In this document: positions 51,785 to 64,000 of the stretch, in pieces
Numbering within the stretch: the first letter of the stretch is position 1
Layout of the letters: each line of letters begins with the position of its first letter
NCBI GenBank assembly: GCA_024734555.1
Contig: JANPWX010000480.1
Coordinates: 1,761,580 to 1,825,579 of the forward strand
Length of the DNA stretch: 64,000 nt
Direction of reading: 5' to 3'
Source of the DNA: Trochalopteron elliotii
Taxonomy: Eukaryota > Chordata > Aves > Passeriformes > Leiothrichidae
Translations under genes and position numbers: made by a program
Notes under the pieces: model-generated
Database searches by the model: none
What the model saw: only the letters and a program-made list of their open reading frames with translations
Told to the model about the DNA's origin: nothing

Positions 51785-54700
51785 TGCCGCCTTTCCCCTT
51801 CCCTAAAAAACTCCGTGAAGAAGCGTCTGAGCTCTGGCCGCTGAGCCATCACCTGCAGCCATGAGTAACACCTGGATGTGGTAGAGAGATGGAGCCATGT
51901 GGGCATGGCTTGTCGGACTGAGCCTCGCGCTGGGACTTGGTTTTGTCAAGGGTTGCTTTCTTAAAACTCGAGTAGAAGTGCTAGCGGAGGTGGTGGATGT
52001 GTGCAGTGTAGTAGGGAGCGCACGGTAGGCGGCCTGGAGGGGACTTTGGATCTTTGGAAAAGGGATGCTCTCCCGCCTTCCCTGGGGTCGCAGGGCCTTG
52101 GAACTGTGAGGTGGGAGAAGTGATCGCTACCTTCAGGTTTCAGGCTATTTGACTAAGACCTCTGGCTGTTAACAAGTGGTGAAACGATCTAAAAAAAAAG
52201 GCTCCAACTTTTAAGCTGCATTAATTTCAGATTTTATAATTCCTGTATCTTTTTAAACTTTTTTTAAAGTTTACTTGGAAAGGGGAAAAAATTCTAGTTG
52301 TTTAGAACTCCTTTCTAGTTGAAAAGTCATAATATGTTATGGTAATAGGTACAGAGTATAATTCTGCTACTCCCCCCTTCAATTCTGTAGTTAGTGCTGA
52401 CAAAATCTTATTTGTCTTGAACTCTCCTTTGAAGTGCATTCCTTTACAGTGAAACTTTGTAGACCTTTCATCTGCCCTCTGAAAAAGCAAAGACCGGCCG
52501 TAATATACTTCCTTCCTCTTCCACCCCTCCTCAGTGTGCCCAGGTGGGAACCCCGGTGTAAGTGATACTGGTGTGCCAGCAGGGCTGGCTGATACGGAGC
52601 TGCTCGGCTCCACAGTGTCTGTAACGCTGCTTCTGGTGCTCTGTTCATGAGGCCTCACCCCAGCCTGCCAAAACCCCCGCCCCAAAAAGGAGCCAGGCAC
52701 TCCCACCTGCAGGACTTCACCGTTTTAGCAGGTGGGGGTTGAGGATGGGGAGATAAATGTGTTTTCTTTCTTCAGGAAAGTGTCCAAGCAGAGTTCTGTG
52801 TGTGTGTGATCGCTGTGGATCTGTGGGGTGTGGGAAGGGGTCTGTGCTGACCCTGTAGGCAGTCCCCTGCCTTGGGAGAAATGAAGAAAGGAGCAAAACC
52901 AGTGGCAGAATTTCTGGTTCTTAACACCACCTTGTGCTGCAGCCTCTCTTTTAGGATTTGCAGTGAGATAACATAAACTGAAAACCCAAGGGCTAAGTGG
53001 TGTGGGGGAAAGAGAGAGATGCCTCTGTTCCAAGCTACAAAAATCCCACTGATCTTTTGTAATATGTTTTTTTTTCTAATGGTTTCAATACTCAATACTT
53101 TGATGTTCTGATGGTTTTGAATTTCCTGTGTTAACACTAAATGTTGCTGAGCCTTATTAATGGGGATCAGCAACTTATTCTACCCGTTGTCAGAAAGGGT
53201 TGACTAAATGCAGCAGTATGTTTGATACACAGTCTCTTCTGTGAATTTTGTTTTGGGACCCTGTGGCAGAATTTGGTCAAATGACTTCAAGTCATTCTGG
53301 TGCCCTTATTCAAATAATACTTGAAATTTTTATTCAGCATCACAATTCACATTTCCAACAAAGAAAATTGTATCTTCTTGGCTCCAGATTGTTGTAACAG
53401 TGTGTATTTCTATGTGATTAAAGTGACAGAATACAGTTGAGAATCATCTGCTAGTGTGTCCATCACAGAGAAATCCCTGTGACTTATTAAAGAAAACCAA
53501 ACCAACATTTCATACTCAAGTAAGGATGGATTTCATTGTTCAGATTTTATTGCTGGGCCTTCACAGCCCACAGTCTAAACTTGGTCAGTGGTATATGGAT
53601 TGTGCTATGCACTCTGGTGCAGACTCATTGCTGATGTAGAGTGAAGCCTGTAACTACTGATGAGCAGTGTAAAAGTACCTGGGAGTTTGAAAATGGTCTT
53701 ACTTTAGAATGGGAGAATGAATGAGATGGAAGATGGTTTCATCAATTAATGAAGTTAGAATATTTTTAAAAAGTGCTTATTTGTATGCTTTCAGCAGAGG
53801 TTATGAGGGTTTATTTCAATGGACAATTTCAATTATTGCTAATGTGCCTCACTAGTTTTAATATAAATCTACATACATGCCAATCTTTATCTATATAAGC
53901 CAATCTTTTATAAGCAGAAATTTTTTCCTCTCCTGGCAGGTTTACACTTGCACTGTGTTATAGAAAAGTGATTAGAAACAGTGGCTGGGAAATCTGTTTA
54001 ATTAAAGAGCACAGATGGACTAGATTCTTCAGTTGTGCTGTCTATGAATCTCACCAGGAGTTAGTGACTGACTGTTGGCTTATATTAGAAAAATTTCCCA
54101 CATAGCTAGGGCCTAGATTTTTAAAATGTAAATAGACTTTGCCCAAAAGTTAGTAAAAATTGAGTAGTGTTTGCAATGTCTTTTTTCTTTGCCTTCCATT
54201 ATAATTCCAGTCTGGCTGAAAGTATAGGGTTGAAAACAGTTGTTCAAGTATGGTGGGGCAGGCTGGCAAGATGGATATAATTTGTGTTCAAGGAAGTAAT
54301 GTATTATTTGTGAAAGTTCTCTAAGTTTAGCTGAGATTTCTTTTTTTTCCTTTCAGAGGTTACCATATGTGTAAATACATGGTACCATGTCAGTAATTAC
54401 AATGTACATGATTAATATGGTTAGTTTGATGGTCATCTGTGTTTCTCTTGTTTGTCCAAACTATTTTATCATGGTGGCTGTAATTATTTTCCATTTCATA
54501 ACTGGCAGTGGCTCTTTCTAGTTACAAAAGCTAGGTCTGTAAAAGCAGAAAGAAGTGGATGCTGGCTTTTAGGATTCAGAAGGTATTTCATCCTGAAATT
54601 CTGTAGATGTGTCTTGATTAGTCATGCACAAGATTTGGTTTCATAACATCAAGGCTCAAGGCCTCCTGCTTGCAACTTGTCATTTGTCATGGGGTTTGAT

Positions 54701-56129
54701 TTTGATCTTTCATGGCTTTTAGTTGAAGATGCATAGTAAAAGTTATATCTCAAGTTGTGTTCTAGCATGTACTAAAATGCTAACAAATCCAAGGAATCCT
54801 GAATGAAGCAGAATGTAAGAGCAATGTAGACCATAACAGGATCTTTTACAAAATCATTATGTATTTTTTTCAGTTTTTCCACATGATGGAAATAGTGATA
54901 TTTCAGTGGAACTTCATAGGCTTTCATTTTCCTGGTCATTAATAATCTACACGCTGGAAGAAATCTTTAGTTACCTTTCTTGAAGTAGAAAGGGAAATGT
55001 TCCTAGGACAAAGTTAGTAAATTTATTTAACAGCATATGTTCATTTATGTAGTGATCTTTTTTTTCTACTATGAATAAGCAGTGGTGCTTACTGTAATGC
55101 AATTAGCTCTTGTTGGGTTTACTAGAACATGTGCAAACTTTTCTATATTACAAAACTACTGAAATCATTAAGGGCATCCCAGCAAATCTAATGTGCATAT
55201 TTCCAGTCTGGGGCAAAGTACAGGGAGGAATGTGTTTTGCACATGCAGTGAAGATGCATTGTGCATTTTTACCTTTCGTTCACTGAGATTAAAAAGCTTC
55301 TTTTCCAATTGTGCAAACTCTCCACTGCTCACCCCAGAACCAGATATCCATGCAATATTCATATATATGTTCTAGAAATGGTATTGCACAAGTGCACTGA
55401 ATGGGAAGCAGCCTCTGCCAGTGGTGATAATACCAGACAAATTTGCTTTGAATTAAAACACTTCTTGCTGCTCTGCTTCATAAGGCTGTGTGGGCTCAGT
55501 AACATTAAAAACCACTGGGGTGCTTTTGAAATTCCTGCTCAGTGCCATGTTGGGCAATCTGGTGTTGACTGCAGACTTTTTAGTGCTGTAAACCATCTAT
55601 TCTCAAGAGTACCTGAACTAAAACTTGTTCAAAAAATAGAGTGCTGATGCAGTTTTAGGGACCACTAAGCAGCATTCTCTACCCTCCTGTGAAACGTTTG
55701 CAATGCAATTAAACCTTATTAAATATCATTGGTACTGTGCAGTGTCTGAAAAAAAGGCAATGTGCTGAGCATCCTGCATTTGTAATTGCTAAGTGTGAGC
55801 AATTTTTAAAAAAATTGCTTTGCAATTAACTGAGTCTTTCTTGCAGGGCTTGAGTCTTTCTTGGACAACTTGTTGTGAGGAGCTGCAAGAAGCAAAGACT
55901 GCAGGATGTGTGATCTTAAAATTAAGAGATGAATGAAGGGCAATTAGATAATTGTAAGGCTGTATTACAAGTTTTGCGTTGTAGCTTAAGCCTGTTAATC
56001 CTTGACTCTCTCTTCTTCCAGAAGGTATGATGCTGAAACTGATGTGTTAGGAGACATATCTTTGGTCTGCTTCAAAAGACTGATATTGTGTGACTCCTAG
56101 TTATGAAACCCTGCCTCCCTTTTCCCATG

Positions 56130-56205
56130 GTTTGAGTAGGAGACTGGACTAAATAACCCCAAGGCTTCTTCCAGCCTGAATTATCCTAAGTCTAAAATTA
56201 CATGG
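56130..56205 (+). mobile_element. CR1 LINE 3'-end fragment
   Basis: The segment GGAGACTGGACTAAATAA, followed by a CCCAAGGCTTCTTCCAGCCT stretch and then GAATTATCCTA, parallels the conserved CR1 3' end (TTGGACTAGATGA, then CTTCCAACCT, then ATTCTATGA). It is short and diverged. It lies in sense orientation in COL4A5 intron 1. Confidence 0.7.
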
Positions 56206-59164
56206 AAGTATGGTTGTGCTCCTAGGTGTACTTTCTGTTAAGACAATTTTCATATCCAGTAATCAAAAGTTAATCATAATTCATAAAGTTAAATTGCAGA
56301 TTGGAAGGTATCAGATTAAATTTTTTTAAAAATTTAGTTTCAACTTGTCAAGAAATTCTCTTAAGGTTTCAGCACATAGCATTCAGAATTTTAATTTTTT
56401 ATTCCACTCTTGTGGAGGTGTCTTATGAAGTGTGTGTTTGTACATGTATTATTCTGTTATAATGGAACAGAAGAGAAATTGAGTGGCAATATACACAATG
56501 TTTAGGGGTTGTGGTTTGGGATTTTTTTACTTGAGGAGTGTGTGTTAGGAGTTGGAAAGAAGGGAGATTTAAAGCCATGGGTTCAGTTCACTTGAAGGTT
56601 CTTGGTTATAGCAGCTCTGTTGGCTTTCTTTGTCCCCTCCCTTTGGAGGACAAGGGAAGTAGTTTAGTCTCTCATCTGTATTTTGTTTCTTTTACCTAAT
56701 CTCTACTGAGAATTAAAATGTTAGGGTTGAATTTCAATCTCTTCTCTCTCCTAGCACTGTAAAAGGCATCTGTGTGCAACACACTTTGCTGTTTGACTTT
56801 TGGTTCTAGTTTATTATCTACAGAATGATTCCTTTTATTGAGGTATAGCTAGACTTGCAGAAGTCTAACATGAGTCCAGTGCATACTAGATAAGCTTTGC
56901 TGCTGCAGCTCTGCTGAAATCCTGCTTTTCCCCCTCTTTCCTCAAGATAAGCCAAGGCTTATTCACTTCCCTGCCTGAACACAGGTTAGCAAGTCTTTTT
57001 GTCAGTGTCTGTATCTGTCAGGCTTTTCTGGTGAAATGCATTAAACGTGTTGGAAAGTGTGTTTATTCTAGGACTGGCTTTAGTTGTTAGCAAGGTGAAT
57101 CTTAATTTTAAACCTCATCATTAACTTAGAGGAAGATATTTATGCTGTACTGCTTCCTAGAGAATTTAGATGCTTTTAGAAACCAAACTTACACAACCTT
57201 GGTTGCTGCTGAGGTCTGTGGATATGGTAGACACCTCTGCTCCAGGAGGAGCAGTGAGCATGGAGGAATTCCTTGGTTTCTGTTGATGTGCTTCACTGGT
57301 GGGAAACCAAGACTTTCATCTCCTGACATCCCTTTCTCTACTGCAGTAGTTGTCTCTCCTGCTGTTGGATTTGGAGATGTAGTTCCAGTAGATAAGATCA
57401 CCTCATTGGCTGTGGTGGAAGAAACAGAGGTTTGGCAGGTCCGTTTGGTGCTGTTTGCTGCACAGACTCACCTGAGAGCCATGGCAAATAACCAGAGCTG
57501 CAGTGGAATGCCTTCATTTCAGTGGCTCAGAACCATTCATGAGAAAGACAAAGCTCCATAGAGACTCTTCGACTCAGCTTGCTTTAGGATCTACTGCTGT
57601 GAGTGACATAAGTTACAATATCTTAGTGCTTTTGTGTAGGAAATGGAACAGAACTATGCAGATGTTCCTTTCTAGCCTATTTTTCAGTTCGTCTGTCTTT
57701 TTATATGGTTACTGGGCTGGACAAAAATATAGAACTTCATTATGCAAAGTATAAAATTTGGCTTTATCTGGCAACTGTAGTGCTGAAGTGAAGTAAACTA
57801 CAACATTTGTACTGAGAGAAATTGTACTGAGCCCTTGTAATAGTGATGAGTTTTGAATGCTCTTTCAAGCCATTAGCTTGATGTTTGGAATAATCAGTTA
57901 GCAATGGGTGCTGTGGTTTTTTGCTTGCCTGCAGTGCTGTAGGCTGGCAGTCTTTTTTTTTTCCCCATTATCAAGTCCTTCATGCTTTTCTTACAGCAGG
58001 AGTTTTCTACTTTTCTGTCTTAATCTAGAAAGATATGGCTGAGTCTTAATTTGTATGAAGTAGTAACTTAATTTGTATTATACTATAAGCAGCATGATGC
58101 AAAACTTGTGACCTGGAATCCAGGACTATTTAAAATAGTTAGGGAAATAAGGAGTGATTATATATACTGGAGTTGCCTGTATTTCTCCAGTACTCTGCAA
58201 ATGTCAAAAGTCTACAGTATATTGAGAATAGTTTTATTTCTCTGTTCTGGTTCCTATCCACTCCAACTCCTGCATTCTGTGTGAAAATATAACAAACATT
58301 AGTTATTAACTACATAAAGCTGTCAAGCTTAGGCAACCATTAATTCCACAGTTATAGCTGATTTTTTGTAATTCACCATGTTAGCAATGAAGGCTTGTCT
58401 TCCTTCCATAGGAAAGTCTTTATTTTGTGAGTCACAAATATGTTTCTGTCTAGCATCAGTCTGTGTCTGTTAAATACAGCATCAATTCTTCAAAAGTAAA
58501 CCTTTCTCTTTATGCACTTAAATCCCCCAGGAATTTGATAGAAAGGAAGAAAATGACCACCCTGAACCATGAGCTGTGTTCTTTCTACACCTTGAATTAA
58601 AGTAGCAATTATGGAAACCCACAATTAAATTGCTTTACTTAAAGCAATGAAAACTAATGTGACATGCAGGCAAGGCTAGACAAGCCTGCAGCTCCCAGAA
58701 ATTGTGATGTCCTGACAAGAAATGCCACTGAAAACAATGTTTGGGTGAAGGAGCTTATGAATTCAGTTTTAAAATCTTTTATAAATAATCCTTTTTATGA
58801 GGCAGTGGGTTTTTTTTGAGTCAACTTAGAACCAACCTGTCACACAGAAAGACAGCAGAAGCCATTGTTTCTGAAAGGTAATTTCTAGCTGTCATTCAGA
58901 CAATGAGAATTGGCTTAATAATAGAAAATACTTATTCTGAATTAGTTAGGACACTTCTCTTGTATATTCAGCCTTAAAGGGCAAAGCTGTTCAGAAGGAA
59001 AAGGAAGCTTCTGCACTGCACAGAGAAATGAGAATTTATATTTGACTTTGCCATCTCTTTTCATGCTTTTACTGTCATCAGACATGAGGAAAATAGTTGA
59101 GGTTTCTGCAAAACCATTGCATATTTAATGACTTAGGAATTTAAAAATATTTAAAATAATAAGG

Positions 59165-59552
59165 AGAAAATCTAGAGAGGATGAGAAGTTAGCCTGGAGA
59201 ATAGGAGACTCAAATGACCTTGTCACTCTCCACAGCTCCCTGAAAGGTGTCTGTACTCAGGTGAGGGTCAGTCTCTTCTCCCAGACAACAACTGACAGAA
59301 CAAGGGGACACAGTCTTAAGATGCACCAAGGGGAGTTTAGGTTAGATGTTGGAAAGAAATTCTTCACTGAAGGAGTGACTGGGTGCTGGAATTGTCTGCT
59401 CAGGAAGGTGGTGGAGTCACCATCCTTGGAGGTGTTTAAACAAAGATTGGATGTGCCACTCAATGCTGTGGTTTAGTTGATGAGGAAGTGTTAGGTCATG
59501 GGTTGGACTAGATGATCTTAAAGGTCTTTTCCAACCTGGTTCATTCTGTAAG
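59165..59552 (+). mobile_element. CR1 LINE 3' end (ORF2 C-terminus and 3' UTR)
   Basis: The sequence runs through the conserved CR1 tail: a CTCTCCACAGCTCCCTGAAAG segment, LFSQTTTDRTRG, FRLDVGKKFFTEGV, VVESPSLEVFKQRLDV, then GGTTGGACTAGATGATCTTA and TTTTCCAACCTGGTTCATTC before ending at about 59552. It is 5'-truncated, as is usual for CR1. About 70 codons of the ORF2 C-terminus remain open by chance. It lies in sense orientation in COL4A5 intron 1 and is a second avian marker. Confidence 0.93.
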
Positions 59553-62016
59553 TTGCAAGGCTTGAGTGTGTTTTGTTTTGGTAGTTTAATTTCCAATATT
59601 CATTGGTGCCTTTTTCAATAGTGCCATGAAAGTTGCTAGAAGGCTGTGCCCAGAATCTGCCCAGACACGTGGTGAAAACATCCATGCAGAAGTTGATATT
59701 TGTCTGGGTGGAAGAGTTTTTTTGTAATTTTGATTGAAGGAAGAGTATATACATAATTTCATTTATGAGTCAAAATGCTAGTGGAAACTTCTTGGCAATA
59801 GAATGGATGACACCCCTGTATCAGCAGAAAGTCACTTTTCTGTTCTAGAATCTTTCAAACTCTTAAAGAAGTGGTAGTAACAAAGTGTTAAAACATCTCT
59901 GTCTAATGTATGAATTTTTGTATCCTAAGTGAACCTAGAAAACTTCTTTATGCTTGAATGAGAAAATGCTTGTTGACAGGTCTAGTCATGCTCAGGAAAT
60001 GTGTATTTTCAGGACACTGGCATACTGTACCCAAAAATCAGAATAATGAAACAGGCCTCTTTACAGAACCTTAGATTGCTGATATGCTGCAGTAGTAATT
60101 GTGGAGGAAGAGCAGAATCTGTTACAGAAATAGTAATGGAAGTAGCAGTACTTGGAATTGTTTGTTGTTCAAATAGTTGCAGTCAAAAAGGACATTGAAA
60201 CACTGTCTTCTATCCCAAACCTTGCTTGCTGTAGGAATAATGTTAAAACTTGGTGGGAAATCTCCTAATTCAGTATTTGCAGTTAACTTACTGATTACTG
60301 CAGGATGCAGAGCATATGTCACAAACTTGAAGCAGGTTATTTTCTTGGTGTATATTCAGCTCCAAAGAGCACTCGTGGAAGTTGGTATACTCCCTAAAAT
60401 GGGATGCCTGAGGGAATACTTTCCCTTAGAGAAAGTGACTTTGTTTTGGAATGAGTACAAATGCCAGGGGCTGTTTCTTACTCCTGCCAAGCTTCAGACT
60501 GAGCTGCATCTCAAGTTTTAATAATACTTGAGGGCTATTTCTTTATGAATGGATCTCCTCACTCTAATTATTGTACTTGGGTGTTGGAACCACATATGCT
60601 CTCTCCTTGCCTACCTCCCCCCTTTTTTAAACTGATGGTATTTTAGTGTGATGTTGTAAGGAAGACTGCTCACAGACATCCTTGGACCTGGTCAGAGAAT
60701 CACTGCAAGGAGATATTTACCTTACATATTGTCAGCTTGCTACTGGGGAGCCTCCAGAGTGTGACTGGGAATAAATAAATTGCTGACAAAAGCAATAATG
60801 TGAATTTACAAGTGTGAAAGTAAGGAGAAGCTCAGTGCTGCTACTAAAGATTTCCTCCCTCCCTCCCCTTTTGTTTCCCTTTGAAACAAAAATATAAATT
60901 GTCTTTCCTGTCCCTGTGCACCCCCTTTCCCTAGCACTGATCAGATTTATTTTGCCTGTCCTGTAATTGATACAATGCTAATACTGTAAAAGTTTTGTTG
61001 GGTTTTTAATGTTCTGTTTAAAGATCTAATCTATGGCCCTTTCAGCTACTTCCTTGCATGGGTTCAAATTTTTTAATGTAGCAAGTCTCTGAGAAGTGTC
61101 ACTTAATTCCCAAGACTTGCTTTCTGTTTAGTGATGATCAGTGCAATCCAAATGTAATGATTCTCAGGATAATGCAATTTATAGCCTCTAGATGTAATTT
61201 CTCTGCTGTAAGGGAGTGGAATCTTTCTCTTCTAATCGAAGTTGAGTATTGGATTCCAAGATCTGCATGTGCTAGGTAGAATGTTCTGCTATCACTAGCC
61301 TGGGGCTGTCTTACAGCATTTTAAGGGCAATAAAATACATTCAGGGCCCCTTTTGCTTTTATTCCCCATGGGATAGTCTGGGAAATTACTGTTGTGGTTC
61401 TCCATTCACTCTAAGGTCACTCTTTGACAGGAAGCTGCATTTTGCACAGAAGTATCTCACTTGAAGTGGCAGGTGCTCTAAGGAGCCCTGAGCTATTGCA
61501 CAGCTTATAACCAGGGCTTAAGTAAATGAACTTGAGAGGCTGACACTGAGGGTACTCCACATCTGCTAAAGTTCAACATGTGAGTTCCTGAACAGCCATC
61601 TGAGACCTCTCACTAAATATTCAACTTTTATCATCTTTAGGGATTTCTGAAGTCGTGTGGATAAAAGGGCCTCCCATCTCAGCAGATGTTCCATTCTTTT
61701 ATGAGTGCCTCTGGCTTCCAGGGTTAGGAGAATTGTTTGGTCTCCATTGCTCCCTTGTTTAACTTGACCCTCTTCAGTGCCACTTGCTTTTTCAGCTTTG
61801 ATTACCTGAGGCTGGAGAGCAGCTCCTTGTTAGCATTGAGCAATACAGAGAAAGTGCTGCCTGTAGTGCTCTCTTTAGGTGTTAAAGTGCACACACAGTG
61901 TGCTGCTGCCACGGGCATAAACAAATGATAAAACAACTCAAACTAGAAGAACCTTGAAGCTATGATATTTGGTCCAAGAACTGAAGGAGAATAGAGCTGA
62001 TAATCACCTCCACCAC

Positions 62017-62031
62017 AAAAAAAAAAAAAAA
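62017..62031. repeat. A15 run
   Basis: Fifteen consecutive A residues in COL4A5 intron 1. No retroposed sequence upstream of it was recognised. Confidence 0.8.
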
Positions 62032-62964
62032 TTCCCCAGACACCCACCAAGCCTTAAAGTGAGTTAGGTCTTGTTCTGGCAGTTAAGAGGGTGTGGACTT
62101 CTTCAGATAACATCTCCATGCAGTAGCACTCTGCACAGCCTCTATTCTTTTTAGCATGTATACTTGCTTAATCTTTGGTATTAATTTAGTGCTCTCAATA
62201 GTTTCAAAGTAGGTCAGAATGGGGTTGGATTCTTCTGAAATTCTATTCTAGTTTGCCTCTTTTCTACAAGGAAGAAGTGGGTTTCTGTTCTTGTGTGGTC
62301 TGCTTCATGCTCTTGACACTTGAAAGTGCAGTTGTCAGTGACAAATGTCTGACCTCTCTTAACAGGACTCTGGAATTGAAGCTTCTTCTATTGCACGTTA
62401 TATGGATGAGGGTGAGGAACAGGACATTTTCCAGGGAATTAGTGTCTTTATTCTATTTCTTTGACTGGGAAAGGAGTTAAAACAGTGCCAGAATGACTGA
62501 CTGGTGTTATGAGTGTATAATACTTGGCTTGCAAGCATATCTGAGACTGAGAAGCCTAACTGACTGTTTGGTCTAGCTTTGTGTTACATTTGGACATGGT
62601 TATAGTAAGTGGCAACATCTAACACCTGTCACATGGGAAAGGTCCTAAATGACTAGTAAATCTTAACCTGTAATGAGTTCCATATGGCACTTCTTATTTG
62701 CAGCTGGAAAAAATCAGGAAGCCCCAAGAGGCTGGTGATTAGAGACTTTTGTGTAAAATAAAAGTAAAACTGAGACTTCCTGAAAAGTCAAGTGGCTTAC
62801 TGTACCCTGCCACTGACTGACTGCCAGATGCTCCATGAGGGTGTCTCAGGGATGGTGTGAGTTGCAGAGATGTGTTGCTGGAAAAGATGGAGCCATGCTC
62901 AAAACTAACCATTCCTCTAATTTGCTGAGTAGTTGTTTAGGGGTGAACTTTATAAAAGTTCAAT

Positions 62965-62992
62965 TAACTTTTATACTTCTGTATAAAAGTTA
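62965..62992. repeat. Perfect 12-bp hairpin with 4-nt loop
   Basis: TAACTTTTATAC and GTATAAAAGTTA flank the loop TTCT. A related near-palindrome, AACTTTATAAAAGTT, lies just upstream at 62946-62960, so the same motif occurs several times within about 50 bp. The stem is AT-rich. No function is inferred. Confidence 0.7.
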
Positions 62993-64000
62993 GGAGATGG
63001 CTTGCATTCAGAGTTCAGCATTTAGAACTGAGCAGTAGTGAGGTGTAGACTTGCCTACAGAGGTGGTATGAAATTCATCCCTTCTCAAGCTGCAAAGCCA
63101 ACCAGAGTTTGTTTAGGGTGTTTCCCTAGATATGCTGTATATTCAGAGGTTCATGCAGCTGCAGTGCTTGCTGAAGAAGGAAATGAATGTGGTGTTTGGC
63201 ACCTGTCAGTTCATTGATGTGGAGATGGAGTGGGTTGGGAAGGCCACCTGGTAGTTTACATTCTGGTTTAGTGCTCTTAGCTTGCACTGTTTACCAGGAG
63301 CTGGACTTGCCAAATCTAAACACAGATGCTTTGTAAGATGCTGCCTCTGGATGGCAGCATAAAGATAAGTACTTCTGACTTGCTGTTGAAGGAAATTTTT
63401 GCCAATTAATACAGCCTGATGTGGAGCTGTTTGGAAATTTGTGTTCATTAGCCAGAAGTACTTGGCCTCTCAGGTCTCTTCATTGTAGCTTTGACATGTT
63501 TGTGAGAAGGGCAGCAGAGCTTGATCTGCTTATTTTACTTTCTGTGTGTCTCACCCAGCAAAATATACTACACTGAAGCCCATTCTGTGTTGTAAGACTA
63601 TTAGACTGCAGAAACCTCCTAAGGGTTTTCAGAAGTGGTGAGAAATGTCCATGTCCTTTTCCTCACCTGCAGGTGAGTGCAAGGCTGGCAGTGCCCCTTA
63701 AAGCAGAGGGCAACAACCGTTTTTGAAGATGGAAGGCTATGCAGAAAGTAAGGGAGAGCTACTGTGAGTTGCAAGGGCTAACTCTGGTCCTTAAACTCTG
63801 TACTTAAAGTTTCTGCTTAATGTTTCTTCATGCCCTGAGAGTTGTCAGCCTTACCCCTCCTAAAACCAGCTATTGAGAAAGGGAGTAAAGTCTGGGATTA
63901 TGGGAGAGTTAGATGCCCAGCTGGGCTCTTCTACTTTGTTTTTTCTTTTCTGGTTCAGGAGTCAGATACAGAGAAGTTGTCAGGTTGTGTTGCTTATAAT

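Larger units (their letters stand above)
50160..51830. promoter_or_regulatory. CpG island spanning both first exons
   Basis: Base composition switches sharply from AT-rich intron to GC-rich, CpG-dense sequence near 50160 and returns to normal near 51830. The island contains COL4A6 exons 1 and 2, the intergenic promoter and COL4A5 exon 1. It is the only large CpG island in the window. A 98-base run of N (51134-51231) interrupts it. Confidence 0.95.
51356..64000 (+). other. COL4A5: COL4A5 intron 1 (5' part)
   Basis: From the GTGAGT donor of exon 1 to the end of the window no further COL4A5 exon was found. The first 470 bp are still CpG island, including a run of 11 C at 51774-51784. The rest is ordinary intron with CR1 fragments near 56130-56205 and 59165-59552, a perfect 12-bp hairpin at 62965-62992 and an A15 run at 62017. 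A 139-codon open frame at 57142-57561 matches nothing I recognise. Confidence 0.88.

Noticed and set aside
50458..51906. 482-codon minus-strand open frame across the CpG island
   Set aside because: It runs through the assembly gap as unknown residues and through GC-rich promoter sequence, where stop codons are rare. It is Pro/Arg/Gly-rich low complexity, and the true coding segments there use splice sites.

Overview
This is vertebrate genomic DNA, most likely from a bird. The evidence is AT-rich and CpG-poor sequence, GT-AG split exons, one large CpG island, and degenerate CR1 LINE copies with the 3' end typical of avian CR1. No complete gene lies in the window. Almost all of it is intron of two type IV collagen genes arranged head to head.

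The key locus is the CpG island at about 50.16-51.83 kb. On the plus strand, a signal-peptide exon starts at 51266 and ends at a GTGAGT donor. It resembles COL4A5 exon 1 (shared SLAAG, hydrophobic run, WG and EAAA tail). On the minus strand, ATG at 50475 opens a 14-nt coding segment. This splices over a 102-nt intron to a 49-nt exon, completing a signal peptide ending in ELASA. About 33 kb further on (17244-17327, minus) is an 84-nt exon encoding the cysteine-rich start of the 7S domain (PCGGRDC...[10 protein letters not shown]), as in COL4A6. The two start codons are about 0.8 kb apart and share a TATA-less, GC-box-rich bidirectional promoter, interrupted by a 98-base assembly gap. The two products are chains of basement-membrane collagen IV; in mammals alpha5 and alpha6 co-assemble as the alpha5-alpha5-alpha6 protomer. 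The layout matches the human Xq22 COL4A5/COL4A6 pair.

Layout: 1-17243 is the visible part of COL4A6 intron 3 (no exon 4 recognised). 17244-17327 is exon 3. 17328-50310 is intron 2, holding a 28-unit minisatellite (22.9-23.5 kb), an antisense CR1 reverse-transcriptase remnant (about 29.8-30.3 kb) and a CpG-enriched patch (about 41.4-42.2 kb). 50311-50475 holds exons 2 and 1. 50476-51265 is the promoter. 51266-51355 is COL4A5 exon 1. 51356-64000 is the start of COL4A5 intron 1, with two CR1 fragments.

The most notable unexplained structure is a near-perfect 39-bp stem with a 15-nt loop at 16003-16095 inside COL4A6 intron 3. It looks like a microRNA precursor or a palindromic MITE. Most long open frames in the window are chance or repeat-derived.
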